Shown: positions 55,541 to 63,783, counted from the first letter of the stretch. The stretch: DNA of 64,000 nucleotides from Gimesia sp. (GCF_040219335.1 NZ_JAVJSQ010000031.1:124001-188000); one strand, 5' to 3'. Numbers and translations are program-made. The notes: generated from the sequence alone by a model not told the origin.

Positions 55541-56056
55541 TTAAATCAACCAGACAGTGGTCTGGGCCTGGGCGCGCACGCCCGGCGCTGCAAAAAGAAA
55601 GGCCGGGGGCAACTCACGCATCTGATTTACATACTGGCGTTCCTGTGTGGAACAGAGCAGGTCCCAGATGGGAAGCAGGCTGACCAGTTGCGACGATTCA
55701 TCATGAACTTTGGCAGTCGCTGCCGTCAGATAAGAACAACGCCCTTCATGGCAAGGGTCGGAATGCTGATGCATCGGATGTTCGTCCTGATGTCCCGCAG
55801 CTGCTGTGTGATCATGTCCCGCAGCTGCTGTGTGATCTACATGTGCATCATGCTGAGCACACCCGCTTTCGTGATCATGATGAGCGTGTTCAGCTGCTTC
55901 GTGTTCCTGTTCAGCATCGTGTCCACACAAGCCCAGGGGCTGGCAGGAGTTAGTATGCCCCGCGTGAGCGTCATGCGCATGATGCCAGCCACAACCCAGC
56001 AATGTGTGGGTCAGCATGGAAAACAGCATCAAGATGACAGTCATACGTAAAATCAT
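55541..56056 (-). CDS. histidine-rich lipoprotein, first gene of the efflux operon
   Basis: A 171-aa protein with a lipoprotein leader (LTHTLLGCGW) and a central region of His, Asp, Ala and Gly (about 35-105), including an exact tandem repeat HTAAAGHD / HTAAAGHQ encoded by a 24-base direct repeat (55789-55836). It has several Cys residues as well, so it probably binds a soft or transition metal. The C-terminal ~60 residues are non-metal-binding. It lies at the front of the operon; ATG 56056 has AGGAACG upstream. A role as metal-responsive sensor or sink is inferred. Confidence 0.7.
   Translation of the reverse strand: MILRMTVILMLFSMLTHTLLGCGWHHAHDAHAGHTNSCQPLGLCGHDAEQEHEAAEHAHHDHESGCAQHDAHVDHTAAAGHDHTAAAGHQDEHPMHQHSDPCHEGRCSYLTAATAKVHDESSQLVSLLPIWDLLCSTQERQYVNQMRELPPAFLFAAPGVRAQAQTTVWLI
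55789..55836. repeat. 24-bp tandem direct repeat inside the His-rich lipoprotein gene
   Basis: Two exact adjacent copies of a 24-base unit beginning ATGTCCCGCAGCTGC (55789-55812 and 55813-55836) encode the HTAAAGHD/HTAAAGHQ duplication. Copy number may vary between strains by slipped-strand mispairing (inference). Confidence 0.9.
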
Positions 56057-56089
56057 AATCGTTCCTGAGAGGAGTATCACTCTGCTGGA

Positions 56090-56118
56090 ATCATGTCACT
56101 AAAACGGGAATGTGTCAA
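56090..56118 (-). promoter_or_regulatory. sigma-70 promoter of the metal-efflux operon
   Basis: On the minus strand, a perfect TTGACA (56118-56113) and CATGAT (56095-56090) are separated by exactly 17 bases. A transcript would start near 56083, giving a leader of about 30 nt before the first gene. Confidence 0.6.
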
Positions 56119-56157
56119 GCTCTCTCCCTTAGAATGCAAATTTGACTCCGAGAGAGC
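56119..56157 (-). promoter_or_regulatory. inverted-repeat operator candidate immediately upstream of the efflux promoter
   Basis: GCTCTCTC (56119-56126) and GAGAGAGC (56150-56157) are a perfect 8-base inverted repeat around a CAAATTTG palindrome (56137-56144). It abuts the -35 box, a common place for an activator or repressor site. No regulator gene is adjacent, so the regulator would be encoded elsewhere. Confidence 0.45.
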
Positions 56158-56250
56158 CCCTTCTGCAATGAATTTCTCTAAGTGGTTTATGAGTGGTGCT
56201 TTATCAGAATGTTGAAAAAACACCTCGCTGACAAAATCTGTTGCAGAATG

Positions 56251-56265
56251 GATCACACTGTGATC
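56251..56265. promoter_or_regulatory. 15-bp perfect palindrome in the divergent region
   Basis: GATCACA-C-TGTGATC is a perfect inverted repeat with a single central base. It could be a site for an ArsR-, GntR- or CRP-like regulator controlling the efflux operon, the dehydrogenase gene, or both. Confidence 0.45.
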
Positions 56266-56282
56266 AAACCGACTCTCTCTGA

Positions 56283-56294
56283 AATGATAATCAT
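56283..56294. promoter_or_regulatory. Fur/Zur-like box
   Basis: AATGATAATCAT matches twelve consecutive bases of the centre of the 19-bp Fur consensus, but the outer bases do not match. Its position between the efflux operon and the dehydrogenase gene supports metal-linked control of one or both. Binding by Fur, Zur or Nur cannot be told apart from sequence. Confidence 0.4.
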
Positions 56295-56401
56295 CAGTTC
56301 CCTTATTGGTCCCTGCCAGCTAGACTGGAAAGTGCGCCAGTCAGATGAATCTTTCAAATGATAAGTCGAGTTCAAGCAGGAACTCACTAAAGGAGTGAAT
56401 T

Positions 56402-57370
56402 GTGTCTGCGAAATATCGCGTATTAATCACGGACCGTGCCTGGCCCGATTGTGAGGTCGAGAAACAGGAATTAGCCCGCGTGGATGCCGAAGTCATTGAG
56501 GCCCCTCCCGGCGCGGATGAACAGACCCTGATCGAACATGCGACCGGCGTCGATGCGATCGCCACGTGCTGGGCCCAGGTCACCCGGCCCGTGATTGAAG
56601 CGGCTCCCAACTGTAAAACCATCGCCCGCCTGGGTATCGGTCTCGATAATATCGACGTGGAATATGCGACGTCACAGAAGATTCCGGTCACCAATGTTCC
56701 CGATTACTGCATCCCGGAAGTCGCCGACCATGCGATTGCCCTGATGCTGGCCAGTCTGCGAAACGTGGCCTATTTCCATCAGCAGACCAAACAGGGTGTC
56801 TATGATCTCTCCGCCGCCCCAATGCCCCGCCGGGTAAGTACCCTTACCATGGGACTGTTTGGTTTTGGATTGACCGGACAGGCGGTTGCAGAACGGGCCC
56901 GTGCGTTTGGCATGCAGGTGATCGCGACGAATTCTTCCGGTAACGATTATGGCACTGGTACGAAAATGGTCGATTTTGAGGAGCTGCTGGCAGAGAGCGA
57001 TGTGATTTCGATTCACGCCCCGCTGACGGAAGCCACCGAGCACCAGTTTGATGCAGCGGCATTCGAGAAAATGAAGTCCACTTCACTGATTATTAATACC
57101 TCGCGCGGTGCGTTGATTGAATTCGACGCGCTCAAGTCGGCGATTCAGAATCAGAGCATTGCTGGTGCCGCTCTGGACGTGTTTGATCCGGAACCACCCG
57201 ACTTGACCGATCCATTCTTTCAGCATGAACGGGTGATCGCAACTCCCCACGCGGCTTTCATTTCCAGCGAATCACTGGACGAACTTCGAGCACAGGCGGC
57301 CCGTCAGATAGCAGATGTTCTCGTCGGTAAAGAGACGACGAATGTCGTAAACCCGGAAGCACTTGCATAA
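56402..57370 (+). CDS. D-isomer-specific 2-hydroxyacid dehydrogenase (CtBP-like)
   Basis: A 322-aa NAD-dependent dehydrogenase. NAD-binding GFGLTGQAVAERA, the substrate Arg in INTSRGALIEFDAL and the catalytic His in TPHAAFISSES are present. The N-terminal RLGIGLDNIDVEYATSQKI and the AALDVFDPEPP block place it with C-terminal-binding-protein-like or SerA-related enzymes; the exact substrate is unknown. The start codon is GTG, with AAGGAG six bases upstream. It is divergent from the metal-efflux operon. Confidence 0.85.
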   Translation: MSAKYRVLITDRAWPDCEVEKQELARVDAEVIEAPPGADEQTLIEHATGVDAIATCWAQVTRPVIEAAPNCKTIARLGIGLDNIDVEYATSQKIPVTNVPDYCIPEVADHAIALMLASLRNVAYFHQQTKQGVYDLSAAPMPRRVSTLTMGLFGFGLTGQAVAERARAFGMQVIATNSSGNDYGTGTKMVDFEELLAESDVISIHAPLTEATEHQFDAAAFEKMKSTSLIINTSRGALIEFDALKSAIQNQSIAGAALDVFDPEPPDLTDPFFQHERVIATPHAAFISSESLDELRAQAARQIADVLVGKETTNVVNPEALA

Positions 57371-57523
57371 CCGGTACCATCCGCAAATAGATGTCGAAAA
57401 TCTGCATCATTGATTCCCTGAATGTCATCTTGTCGGACTTTCAATAAGCTAGGTTAAATATAGCTGTATTTAACTTTAGACCAAAAGCTTTACGAAAGGC
57501 TTCACAGATTCAGGCAGGTATGG

Positions 57524-59170
57524 ATGGCCCCCGATAACAATTCTCCCCAATCCGATCACGCAGATCAGCGAATCGAATCGCCCGCATTCCGCGATGCGGC
57601 TTCGGTTCCCGAGGGAGATGTTGCGCCTCAACCCGCCAGGCCAGAACGCCCTCAAAGCTCAGGGGAAGCGAAAGTCAGTTTCTCCGAACGTGAGCAGATC
57701 CGCGCCCTGGAAGCAGAACTGCTGGGAAAAGAGCAGCTCGTCGAAACGTTGACCGAACGACTCACCGAAGTCGCCGAGGAACTGGAAAAGAGCCAGCACA
57801 GCAGACAGGATCTGGCCAAGGTCGACAACAGAAGAATCAAAGAGCTGGAAGCCTGCCTGCGGGAAGAAGCGGAACTGGTGGAAACGCTCAAGGAACGCTT
57901 GACCGAGGTTGCCACTGAACTGGAGCGGTGCCAGAACAACCAGCAACACCCTGCGGATACAGAGAGCCACCGTCTGGCAGAACTGGAAGCGGAGCTCGCA
58001 GAAAAATCACAACTCGTCACCGATCTGAGCGGACGACTCTCCGAGGTCGAGGCTGAACTCGAACAGAGCCGCCGCGAGTACCAGGAATTCTCGGCGTCAG
58101 AAAAACAAAAGGTCCAGTCACTCGAAACCGAGCTGCAGGAAAAAGATCAGCTCGTCGTCATGCTCACCGAGCGACTGGAACAGGTCGCCGAACAGCTCGA
58201 TCGTCGACACCGTAGCGGTGCAGACCGCGGGATGACGGTCTCCGGGGGCATTCCCCGTGAAGTGATCGAGGAACAACAGAAAATTGCACAAGATCTGCAG
58301 GCCTTCATGGAACAGATGCAGGGCGCGGAGACCGAGTCTTCCCTGGCCCGCATTGAAATGCAGATCGCCGAACTTAAAAAGATGGTCGAAGACGGGTTCG
58401 AGAAAGGTCCCGTCGCCGCGAAGCCGTCTACCCTGGTGGATTACCTCTCCGCACCCAGTGCTCCTGCGGTAGAAGAAAGCCCGCTGGAAAGCGAAGTGGA
58501 ACAACAGGAACCTGAGCCAGAGGAAACTCCCGAGTCTTTCAGCGAACCTGCCAGCGATCCGAATGTGAGTGGCTGGGAAGCCATGAAGCAGAAGCTGCTC
58601 TCGGGTCAGGGAGTTGATGTCTCCAGTGATCTGCCGGAGAAAAAAGCGCCTGCTCCTGCACCTCCAGTGCCTCAACCAGAGCCCGTCGCACAAAACAGTG
58701 CCCTGCTCTCTGGTGGAACCGGACGTACCCTGGCCAGCTACAAGCCTCCCTTGCCGGATGCTCCCGCTGAAATTGACTATGACCAGTCCTCGCATGAAGA
58801 ACTGACCGCGGCCATTCGGGAACGGGATCAATACATCGGGCTGTTGATCAAACGTCTGAGAGAAGCAGAAACCGCTGTGATCCCGGTCAACTGGGAAGCC
58901 ATCAACAATGCTCCTGAAGAGCTAGTGAAACATCTGCAGACACTGCAGCACGATCTGGAACACAACCTGGGACTGGCCGAAGTCGAGATTTCAATCGAGC
59001 GGGCACGTCTCTCCCGTACCGAACTGATGCTGCAAAACCGCGAAGAACAGATTCGCAAAAAGGAAAAACAGCTTGGTCTGAACCTGGAACGCGGCGAAGA
59101 CGAAGCGGTTCCCGAGGAAAAGCAGCTCAACGACGATCAGAAGAAACGCTGGCTCGGCTTTCTGAACTAA
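57524..59170 (+). CDS. coiled-coil protein with four 46-residue repeats
   Basis: A 548-aa soluble protein, not recognised. After a disordered N-terminus (about 1-50), residues 59-~235 form four tandem 46-residue repeats, each starting (I/L/V)xxLExxL and containing ELVETLxERLTEVAxELE, which is a regular coiled coil. A Pro/Glu-rich linker (about 320-415) is followed by a second helical region (about 435-540) that begins DYDQSSHEELTAAIRERDQY and ends KKRWLGFLN. Nothing suggests a membrane segment. It may be a cytoskeletal or scaffold-type protein (inference); planctomycetes have many unstudied ones. It is convergent with the sulfatase gene. Confidence 0.75.
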   Translation: MAPDNNSPQSDHADQRIESPAFRDAASVPEGDVAPQPARPERPQSSGEAKVSFSEREQIRALEAELLGKEQLVETLTERLTEVAEELEKSQHSRQDLAKVDNRRIKELEACLREEAELVETLKERLTEVATELERCQNNQQHPADTESHRLAELEAELAEKSQLVTDLSGRLSEVEAELEQSRREYQEFSASEKQKVQSLETELQEKDQLVVMLTERLEQVAEQLDRRHRSGADRGMTVSGGIPREVIEEQQKIAQDLQAFMEQMQGAETESSLARIEMQIAELKKMVEDGFEKGPVAAKPSTLVDYLSAPSAPAVEESPLESEVEQQEPEPEETPESFSEPASDPNVSGWEAMKQKLLSGQGVDVSSDLPEKKAPAPAPPVPQPEPVAQNSALLSGGTGRTLASYKPPLPDAPAEIDYDQSSHEELTAAIRERDQYIGLLIKRLREAETAVIPVNWEAINNAPEELVKHLQTLQHDLEHNLGLAEVEISIERARLSRTELMLQNREEQIRKKEKQLGLNLERGEDEAVPEEKQLNDDQKKRWLGFLN

Positions 59171-59183
59171 ACAATCCGCCCTG

Positions 59184-60749
59184 TTACGGGATCTGCTTGC
59201 CGCGTTGATGCTTCTGGTTCGCCACGCCGGTCATCTCTGCCCACTCCTGCCAGGCGGCTTTCATCTGTGCGACCCGTTCCGGATAGTGGGACGCTAGATT
59301 GTTGGTCTCGGTGCGATCCTGTTCCAGATCGTACAGCTCCCAGCGATTGATGGTTCGATCCGCCACCAGTTTCCATTTCCCCTGTCGGACCGCCTGGTTG
59401 TTTCGCAGTTCCCAGAACAGGGACTCGTGCGGCTGGCGCGTCTCTCCCTGGAAAATCGGCAGCATGCTCTTCCCTTCCACCGGGATGATCTTATGACCTG
59501 CATAGGCTTCCGGGTACTTTGTCTCCGCGAGTTCGATGCAGGTTGGCATCACGTCGATGATATGTGCCGGCTGGCGGGTCAGACTGGCGGGAGCTACATG
59601 GCCGGGCCAGCGGACAATCAGCGGAGTCGAAATGCCCCCTTCATGCATCCAGGTTTTAAAACGACGGAACGGTGTGTTCTGCGGGAACGCCCAACTGGGT
59701 CCACAGGTCGTGTAGTACTCTTTGGGGCCGGGTTCCTGTTGGGGATTCGCACCGCCCGGCTCGCTGGCATCAGGACCATTGTCCGACAGGAACATCACAA
59801 TCGTATTCTCATCCACGCCGGTCTCTTTGAGTGTCTGCATCAGACGGCCGATATTCTGATCCATACAGTCAATCATCGCCGCATAGACTTCCATGCGTCG
59901 CTGCTGCCAGTCGCGGGGGTACTTGTCGTTTTCCCAGTCGGCGGACTCCGGATCCCGTTTGGGCAGCTTCCACTGGGGATCGACGAGCCCCATTTTCAAC
60001 TGCCGCTGATAGCGTTCTTCCCGCAGCGCTTCCCAGCCTGCGGCATAGCGGCCTTTGTATTTCGCGATGTCTTTGGGCTTGGCGTGCAATGGATAATGAG
60101 GCGCGGTGTAACAAAGATGCAGAAAGAAAGGCTGGTCTGTTTTCGCGTAGCCTTTGATCTGTTCAATCGCGTGATCGGTAAAGGCATCGGTCGTGTAAAA
60201 GTCGTCGGGGAACTCGGTGATCCGCGTGGTGTTTTGCGCAAAGAAGCGATATCCGCCCCCGGAACTGCCCCACTTGTATTTGGGATCCCGATAGTAAGGA
60301 TCAAAGAAATTGCAGCAGCCATCCAGCAGGCCGTAATAGTCTTCGAACCCACGATAAACGGGGTGCGTGGTCTCGGTGCGTCCCAGGTGCCACTTGCCGC
60401 TGAGGGCCGTCTGATAACCGGCCTGCTTGAGCACTTCACCGAGTGTCACCATGTTCGTCGTCAGATGAGGCCGGGGATAACGGGGATAAAGCCCGGTCAC
60501 CAGCGAAGCCCGCGTGGTCCAGCAGACCGCGTTATTGTAGAACTGGGTAAACCGCAGACCTTCCCGGGCCATCTGATCCAGGTTGGGTGTCTGCACTTCG
60601 CCGCCGTAACAACCGAGGTCCGACCAGCCCATGTCGTCACACATGATCAGAATGATGTTGGGCCGCGTTGTCTTTTCTGCTGCCGCAGACGCTTTCATCA
60701 CTGGGAAAAGACAGACAACACACAGCAGTAGCAGCACGCGGAACGACAT
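59184..60749 (-). CDS. exported sulfatase
   Basis: A type I sulfatase (521 aa) with a signal peptide (about 1-23). The metal-binding DD is D38-D39 (IMCDDMGWSD); the formylglycine Cys is C76 in AVCWTTRASLVTG. The classical signature is C-x-P/A-S-R; here it is C-x-T-T-R, a variant I associate with planctomycete sulfatases, so activation by the formylglycine-generating enzyme is likely but not certain. GKWHLG, FLSDNGPDASEPGG and the C-terminal ELYDLEQDRTETNNLA (sulfatase C-terminal motif) are present. The start ATG at 60749 has GAGGAG about ten bases upstream. Likely acts on sulfated polysaccharides. Confidence 0.9.
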   Translation of the reverse strand: MSFRVLLLLCVVCLFPVMKASAAAEKTTRPNIILIMCDDMGWSDLGCYGGEVQTPNLDQMAREGLRFTQFYNNAVCWTTRASLVTGLYPRYPRPHLTTNMVTLGEVLKQAGYQTALSGKWHLGRTETTHPVYRGFEDYYGLLDGCCNFFDPYYRDPKYKWGSSGGGYRFFAQNTTRITEFPDDFYTTDAFTDHAIEQIKGYAKTDQPFFLHLCYTAPHYPLHAKPKDIAKYKGRYAAGWEALREERYQRQLKMGLVDPQWKLPKRDPESADWENDKYPRDWQQRRMEVYAAMIDCMDQNIGRLMQTLKETGVDENTIVMFLSDNGPDASEPGGANPQQEPGPKEYYTTCGPSWAFPQNTPFRRFKTWMHEGGISTPLIVRWPGHVAPASLTRQPAHIIDVMPTCIELAETKYPEAYAGHKIIPVEGKSMLPIFQGETRQPHESLFWELRNNQAVRQGKWKLVADRTINRWELYDLEQDRTETNNLASHYPERVAQMKAAWQEWAEMTGVANQKHQRGKQIP

Positions 60750-60804
60750 TAACAGAACTCCTCGGGACGAATGGAAACTTAAACTTCTTTCGTAACTAGT
60801 TTCA

Positions 60805-61449
60805 TCATCCTGTCTGTCGGCAGGTAATGCAATACTGCTGCAGGTCCAGGAAAGAAGCTTTGATCGACTCGACCAATTGTTCGCCGGTCTCTGCATCGGG
60901 AATGGTTTCTCCAATAATCACATCGCAGTTAAAGGGGACCAGCAGCGCTTCGCCCCGCGGCAGTGCCCGGCCCAGTCCGTGCATCATTACTGGTGTCAGT
61001 CTCGTATCGGAGCGATCGTGCACGATGTGATAGACGCCGCGTTTGATTTCGCTCAACTCTTCGGGGTTACCGCGACTGCCTTCCGGGAACAGGATCAGAA
61101 TCTCGCCCCGATCCAGGGCCTCGTGACAGCCCGCGAACAGTTCGCTCTTGCGCATGCGTCCGGTCCGCTGGATGGGAATGATGTCCAGACAGTTCCTGGA
61201 AAACCAGGAGAGGTAGCGATTCTTCAGGAAATAATCGGCAGCCGCTACAGGACGCACCTTATGCAGGCGCGACAGGGGATACAGGCTCATCAGCACCAGG
61301 GCATCGAGATGACTGTTATGATTGGCGACGACGATCGATGGCCCTTCGACAGGCAGGTTCTGCTTACCTCGCAAGTTCAGTCCGAGAACGATAATCACGA
61401 TCGGTCTGACGATGAGCGCAAAAAACAGGATTTTGAGTACCCGCTCCAT
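60805..61449 (-). CDS. 1-acylglycerol-3-phosphate acyltransferase-like (PlsC family)
   Basis: A 214-aa membrane acyltransferase. The catalytic H-x4-D motif is NHNSHLDAL (H44, D49), and the acceptor-binding motif is FPEGSRGNP near residue 120. An N-terminal membrane segment (about 5-24) is present. It would add the second acyl chain to lysophosphatidate, or remodel another lysophospholipid. It is the last gene of the four-gene phospholipid operon, 20 bases after the CdsA-like gene. Confidence 0.88.
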   Translation of the reverse strand: MERVLKILFFALIVRPIVIIVLGLNLRGKQNLPVEGPSIVVANHNSHLDALVLMSLYPLSRLHKVRPVAAADYFLKNRYLSWFSRNCLDIIPIQRTGRMRKSELFAGCHEALDRGEILILFPEGSRGNPEELSEIKRGVYHIVHDRSDTRLTPVMMHGLGRALPRGEALLVPFNCDVIIGETIPDAETGEQLVESIKASFLDLQQYCITCRQTG

Positions 61450-61468
61450 AGTTCTGTCACTCCACAGC

Positions 61469-62401
61469 TCAGAAACTCATGTAATAGAGGTAATGAAAAA
61501 ACAGTGGCGATGTAAAAATCAGGCTGTCGCAGCGGTCCAGAATACCGCCGTGCCCGGGAATCAGAGAACCGCTGTCTTTGATCTCCAGGTCACGTTTGAT
61601 TGATGAGATCACGACGTCGCCGATAAATCCCGAGACGCTGATCAGCAGGCCTGCCAGCAGACTGAAGCGGAAATTCAACGGTGTCAGAAACGGTCCCAGA
61701 AAACCGGAGACCAGTGCAATGGTCAGCAATCCTCCGATGAAACCTTCCCAGGTCTTATTCGGACTGACTTTGGGAATGATCTTGTGGCGTCCCAGCAGTT
61801 TGCCCCATATAAACTGGCACACGTCATTAAACTGGGTCATGAATAACAGGAAGATTACCAGCCCCATGCCACCGGCGTCAGCGTTCTTTACCGGCAGCAT
61901 CAGCAGGTAAGCAATGTGACTCAGACAGAAGACAGTCAGCATGACAGCCCAGTGAATGATGCCTGCAGAATGAATGAAGCCGCGTGTCTCTCCAATCAGC
62001 ACCATCCGCATCGGAAGAAACAGGAACAGGTAGACCGGAATAAAGATGATAAACAGACCGTACCAGCCGATGCTGACCAGATAGTATTGCACGGGAATCG
62101 ACAGGTAGGCCCAGAACAGCACACGCCTGTCCGCCTGCCTTGTAGGGACAATCGAAAAGAACTCCTTGAGCGCCAGGAAGCTGATAAAGGCAAACAGGAT
62201 GATGGCCGTCGTGCGACTTACAATCAGGCAGAGAAACAGAATGCCGATCATCCACCACCAGGACTGAATTCGCTGACGCAGTTCGGTATAGTCCTTTTCC
62301 GGCTTGAGTTGCTTCAGGATCAATCGACAGGTCGTAGCCGTGACCAGCAGACCGAAGACGACCAGCATCGCATACAGAGAATGCGGAGGGATCTCCCACA
62401 T
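61469..62401 (-). CDS. phosphatidate cytidylyltransferase-like (CdsA family)
   Basis: A 310-aa multi-spanning membrane protein. The family signature is complete in the C-terminal part: SPNKTWEGFIGGLL and, later, SSIKRDLEIKDSGSLIPGHG followed by GILDRCDS. It makes CDP-diacylglycerol from phosphatidate and CTP, feeding the phosphatidyltransferase-like gene next door. The ATG at 62401 is two bases after the stop of the upstream gene, indicating translational coupling; open frame further upstream belongs to that gene's antisense phase. The pair resembles E. coli ynbA-ynbB. Confidence 0.92.
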   Translation of the reverse strand: MWEIPPHSLYAMLVVFGLLVTATTCRLILKQLKPEKDYTELRQRIQSWWWMIGILFLCLIVSRTTAIILFAFISFLALKEFFSIVPTRQADRRVLFWAYLSIPVQYYLVSIGWYGLFIIFIPVYLFLFLPMRMVLIGETRGFIHSAGIIHWAVMLTVFCLSHIAYLLMLPVKNADAGGMGLVIFLLFMTQFNDVCQFIWGKLLGRHKIIPKVSPNKTWEGFIGGLLTIALVSGFLGPFLTPLNFRFSLLAGLLISVSGFIGDVVISSIKRDLEIKDSGSLIPGHGGILDRCDSLIFTSPLFFHYLYYMSF

Positions 62402-62403
62402 GA

Positions 62404-63045
62404 TCAGGCCTCCAGAAATCGATAGGCAGAAACGGCACGGCGGATGCACGTCACAACCGCTCCCAGGATGATCACGATCAAAGCGATCAACAAGCAGTAA
62501 TCCGTGTGCCAGACCAGCGTTTCGATCGCGGTCAACACACAGGCAATCGTCAGTACGGCCATGCGATGCTGCTTGGCCATGGGGCCTTTGAAGTCGACGG
62601 GCGCCCCGATGCTGGCACTCAACGTGCGGATGTAGGCCGTCATCACAGCCAGCAAACCTGCACACCAACCCAGTTCGGCACCATAGGCGACCATATGCAT
62701 GGCATAACCGGCTGAAACCAGAATCAGCGGGTCGGCGATCCGGTCCGGAATATCGTTGAACAGTTCGCCCGAATTCGTTTTCTTGCCCCCCTCAACGGCG
62801 ACCATCCCATCGAAGAGGTTACACAGCAGTCGGCACTGGATCATCAATCCCGCCAGAATCAACAGCCACCAGTGTGCATACAATGCAAAGCAGATAAAAC
62901 CGGCTGCCGCCAGAGCCGCGAACAGAATGCTGATTACGGAAATCTGGTTGGGGGTGATCTGCTTACCGCTCAGGTAACGTGCGAACGCAACAACGAATTT
63001 CACTTCGCGGACCTTGAGCGGTCGTCTGGTGCCGGTGTCATTCAT
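62404..63045 (-). CDS. CDP-alcohol phosphatidyltransferase-like protein with altered active-site motif
   Basis: A 213-aa membrane protein of the CDP-alcohol phosphatidyltransferase fold with about six helices. The family motif D-x2-D-G-x2-A-R-x8-G-x3-D-x3-D reads N76-L-F-D79-G-M-V-A83-V84-x8-G93-x3-N97-x3-D101 here. Thus the first and third metal-binding Asp are Asn, and the Arg is Val; only D79 and D101 remain. Activity is therefore uncertain: it may use a different metal arrangement, or be non-catalytic. It lies between a small membrane protein and the CdsA-like gene, all overlapping or nearly so. Confidence 0.8.
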   Translation of the reverse strand: MNDTGTRRPLKVREVKFVVAFARYLSGKQITPNQISVISILFAALAAAGFICFALYAHWWLLILAGLMIQCRLLCNLFDGMVAVEGGKKTNSGELFNDIPDRIADPLILVSAGYAMHMVAYGAELGWCAGLLAVMTAYIRTLSASIGAPVDFKGPMAKQHRMAVLTIACVLTAIETLVWHTDYCLLIALIVIILGAVVTCIRRAVSAYRFLEA

Positions 63046-63451
63046 ATTGGGTCGTCCCCTGCTGCTGATGAATGCGGAGTAATCTCCAGGATGTAAACAT
63101 ACAGAACGAAAACGCGACCATCAGGGCCGGTAAGATCGTGGCGATGATCCGCGGGGTTCCCATCAGGGTGTGTACATTGACCAGGCAGAAGCCGGTGAAG
63201 CAGATCACAATCAAGGCCGGCACCACAACTTTGACCAGCGGTCGATCAAAGCGATGAAACAGGTGAGTCACCGCCTGCACCATGAACAGTGTGATCATAA
63301 AACTGGCGGTCCCCTGGGTGAGGGCCGCAACCACTCCCTGCTGCGCGGACTCCCCGGAGTTCATCACATAGGCCCAGCTTCCCCAGAGCAGAAATGCCAG
63401 ACCAGCTGAGATCAGGTTAAACAGTTTTGATGTGCGAATATTCTGTGTCAT
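63038..63451 (-). CDS. small four-helix membrane protein, start of the phospholipid operon
   Basis: Not recognised. A 137-aa protein with four predicted membrane segments (about 11-31, 45-65, 72-93, 100-122) and a short basic C-terminal tail. Its stop codon overlaps the start of the phosphatidyltransferase-like gene by eight bases, so translation is coupled. It could be a subunit or chaperone for the lipid enzymes that follow (inference). Confidence 0.6.
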   Translation of the reverse strand: MTQNIRTSKLFNLISAGLAFLLWGSWAYVMNSGESAQQGVVAALTQGTASFMITLFMVQAVTHLFHRFDRPLVKVVVPALIVICFTGFCLVNVHTLMGTPRIIATILPALMVAFSFCMFTSWRLLRIHQQQGTTQYE

Positions 63452-63783
63452 GAAAGCAGACCGTAATTATCAATGAAGCGTGATTTCTCTGCCGGACAGC
63501 CCTACTTCGGTGACCGGATGAAACCATAGTGTCGGCTGGTAAGCAGTTAGGCAAGCTTCGCTGCAGACGAATTCCCGCAGTTTTACTGCCTCTGTCTAAG
63601 TACAGGGCGAAATTCTCTCCCCTTTACCACGTCCTTTTTGAAAGATTTTTTCAATTCAGCGGAAATCCATTGTCTGACGACCTGAAACCGCGAGGAAGTA
63701 CGCCAACCACATGAACATAAGTCACATAAGAGAATGCCAGCCGGGGATCATGCTGATTCAAAGATACTTTGGTGACTTAAAGT
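63452..63783. other. intergenic region before the right-edge gene
   Basis: About 330 bases between the phospholipid operon and the gene that runs off the right edge. It presumably holds the operon promoter, but I could not identify a confident -35/-10 pair. Short frames here lack ribosome sites. Confidence 0.35.

Noticed and set aside
59427-60731. 434-codon plus-strand open frame opposite the sulfatase gene
   Set aside because: The sulfatase has full motif support, so this is a compositional shadow frame.
63529-63714. 61-codon plus-strand frame in the last intergenic region
   Set aside because: Short, no ribosome site, and no homologous pattern.
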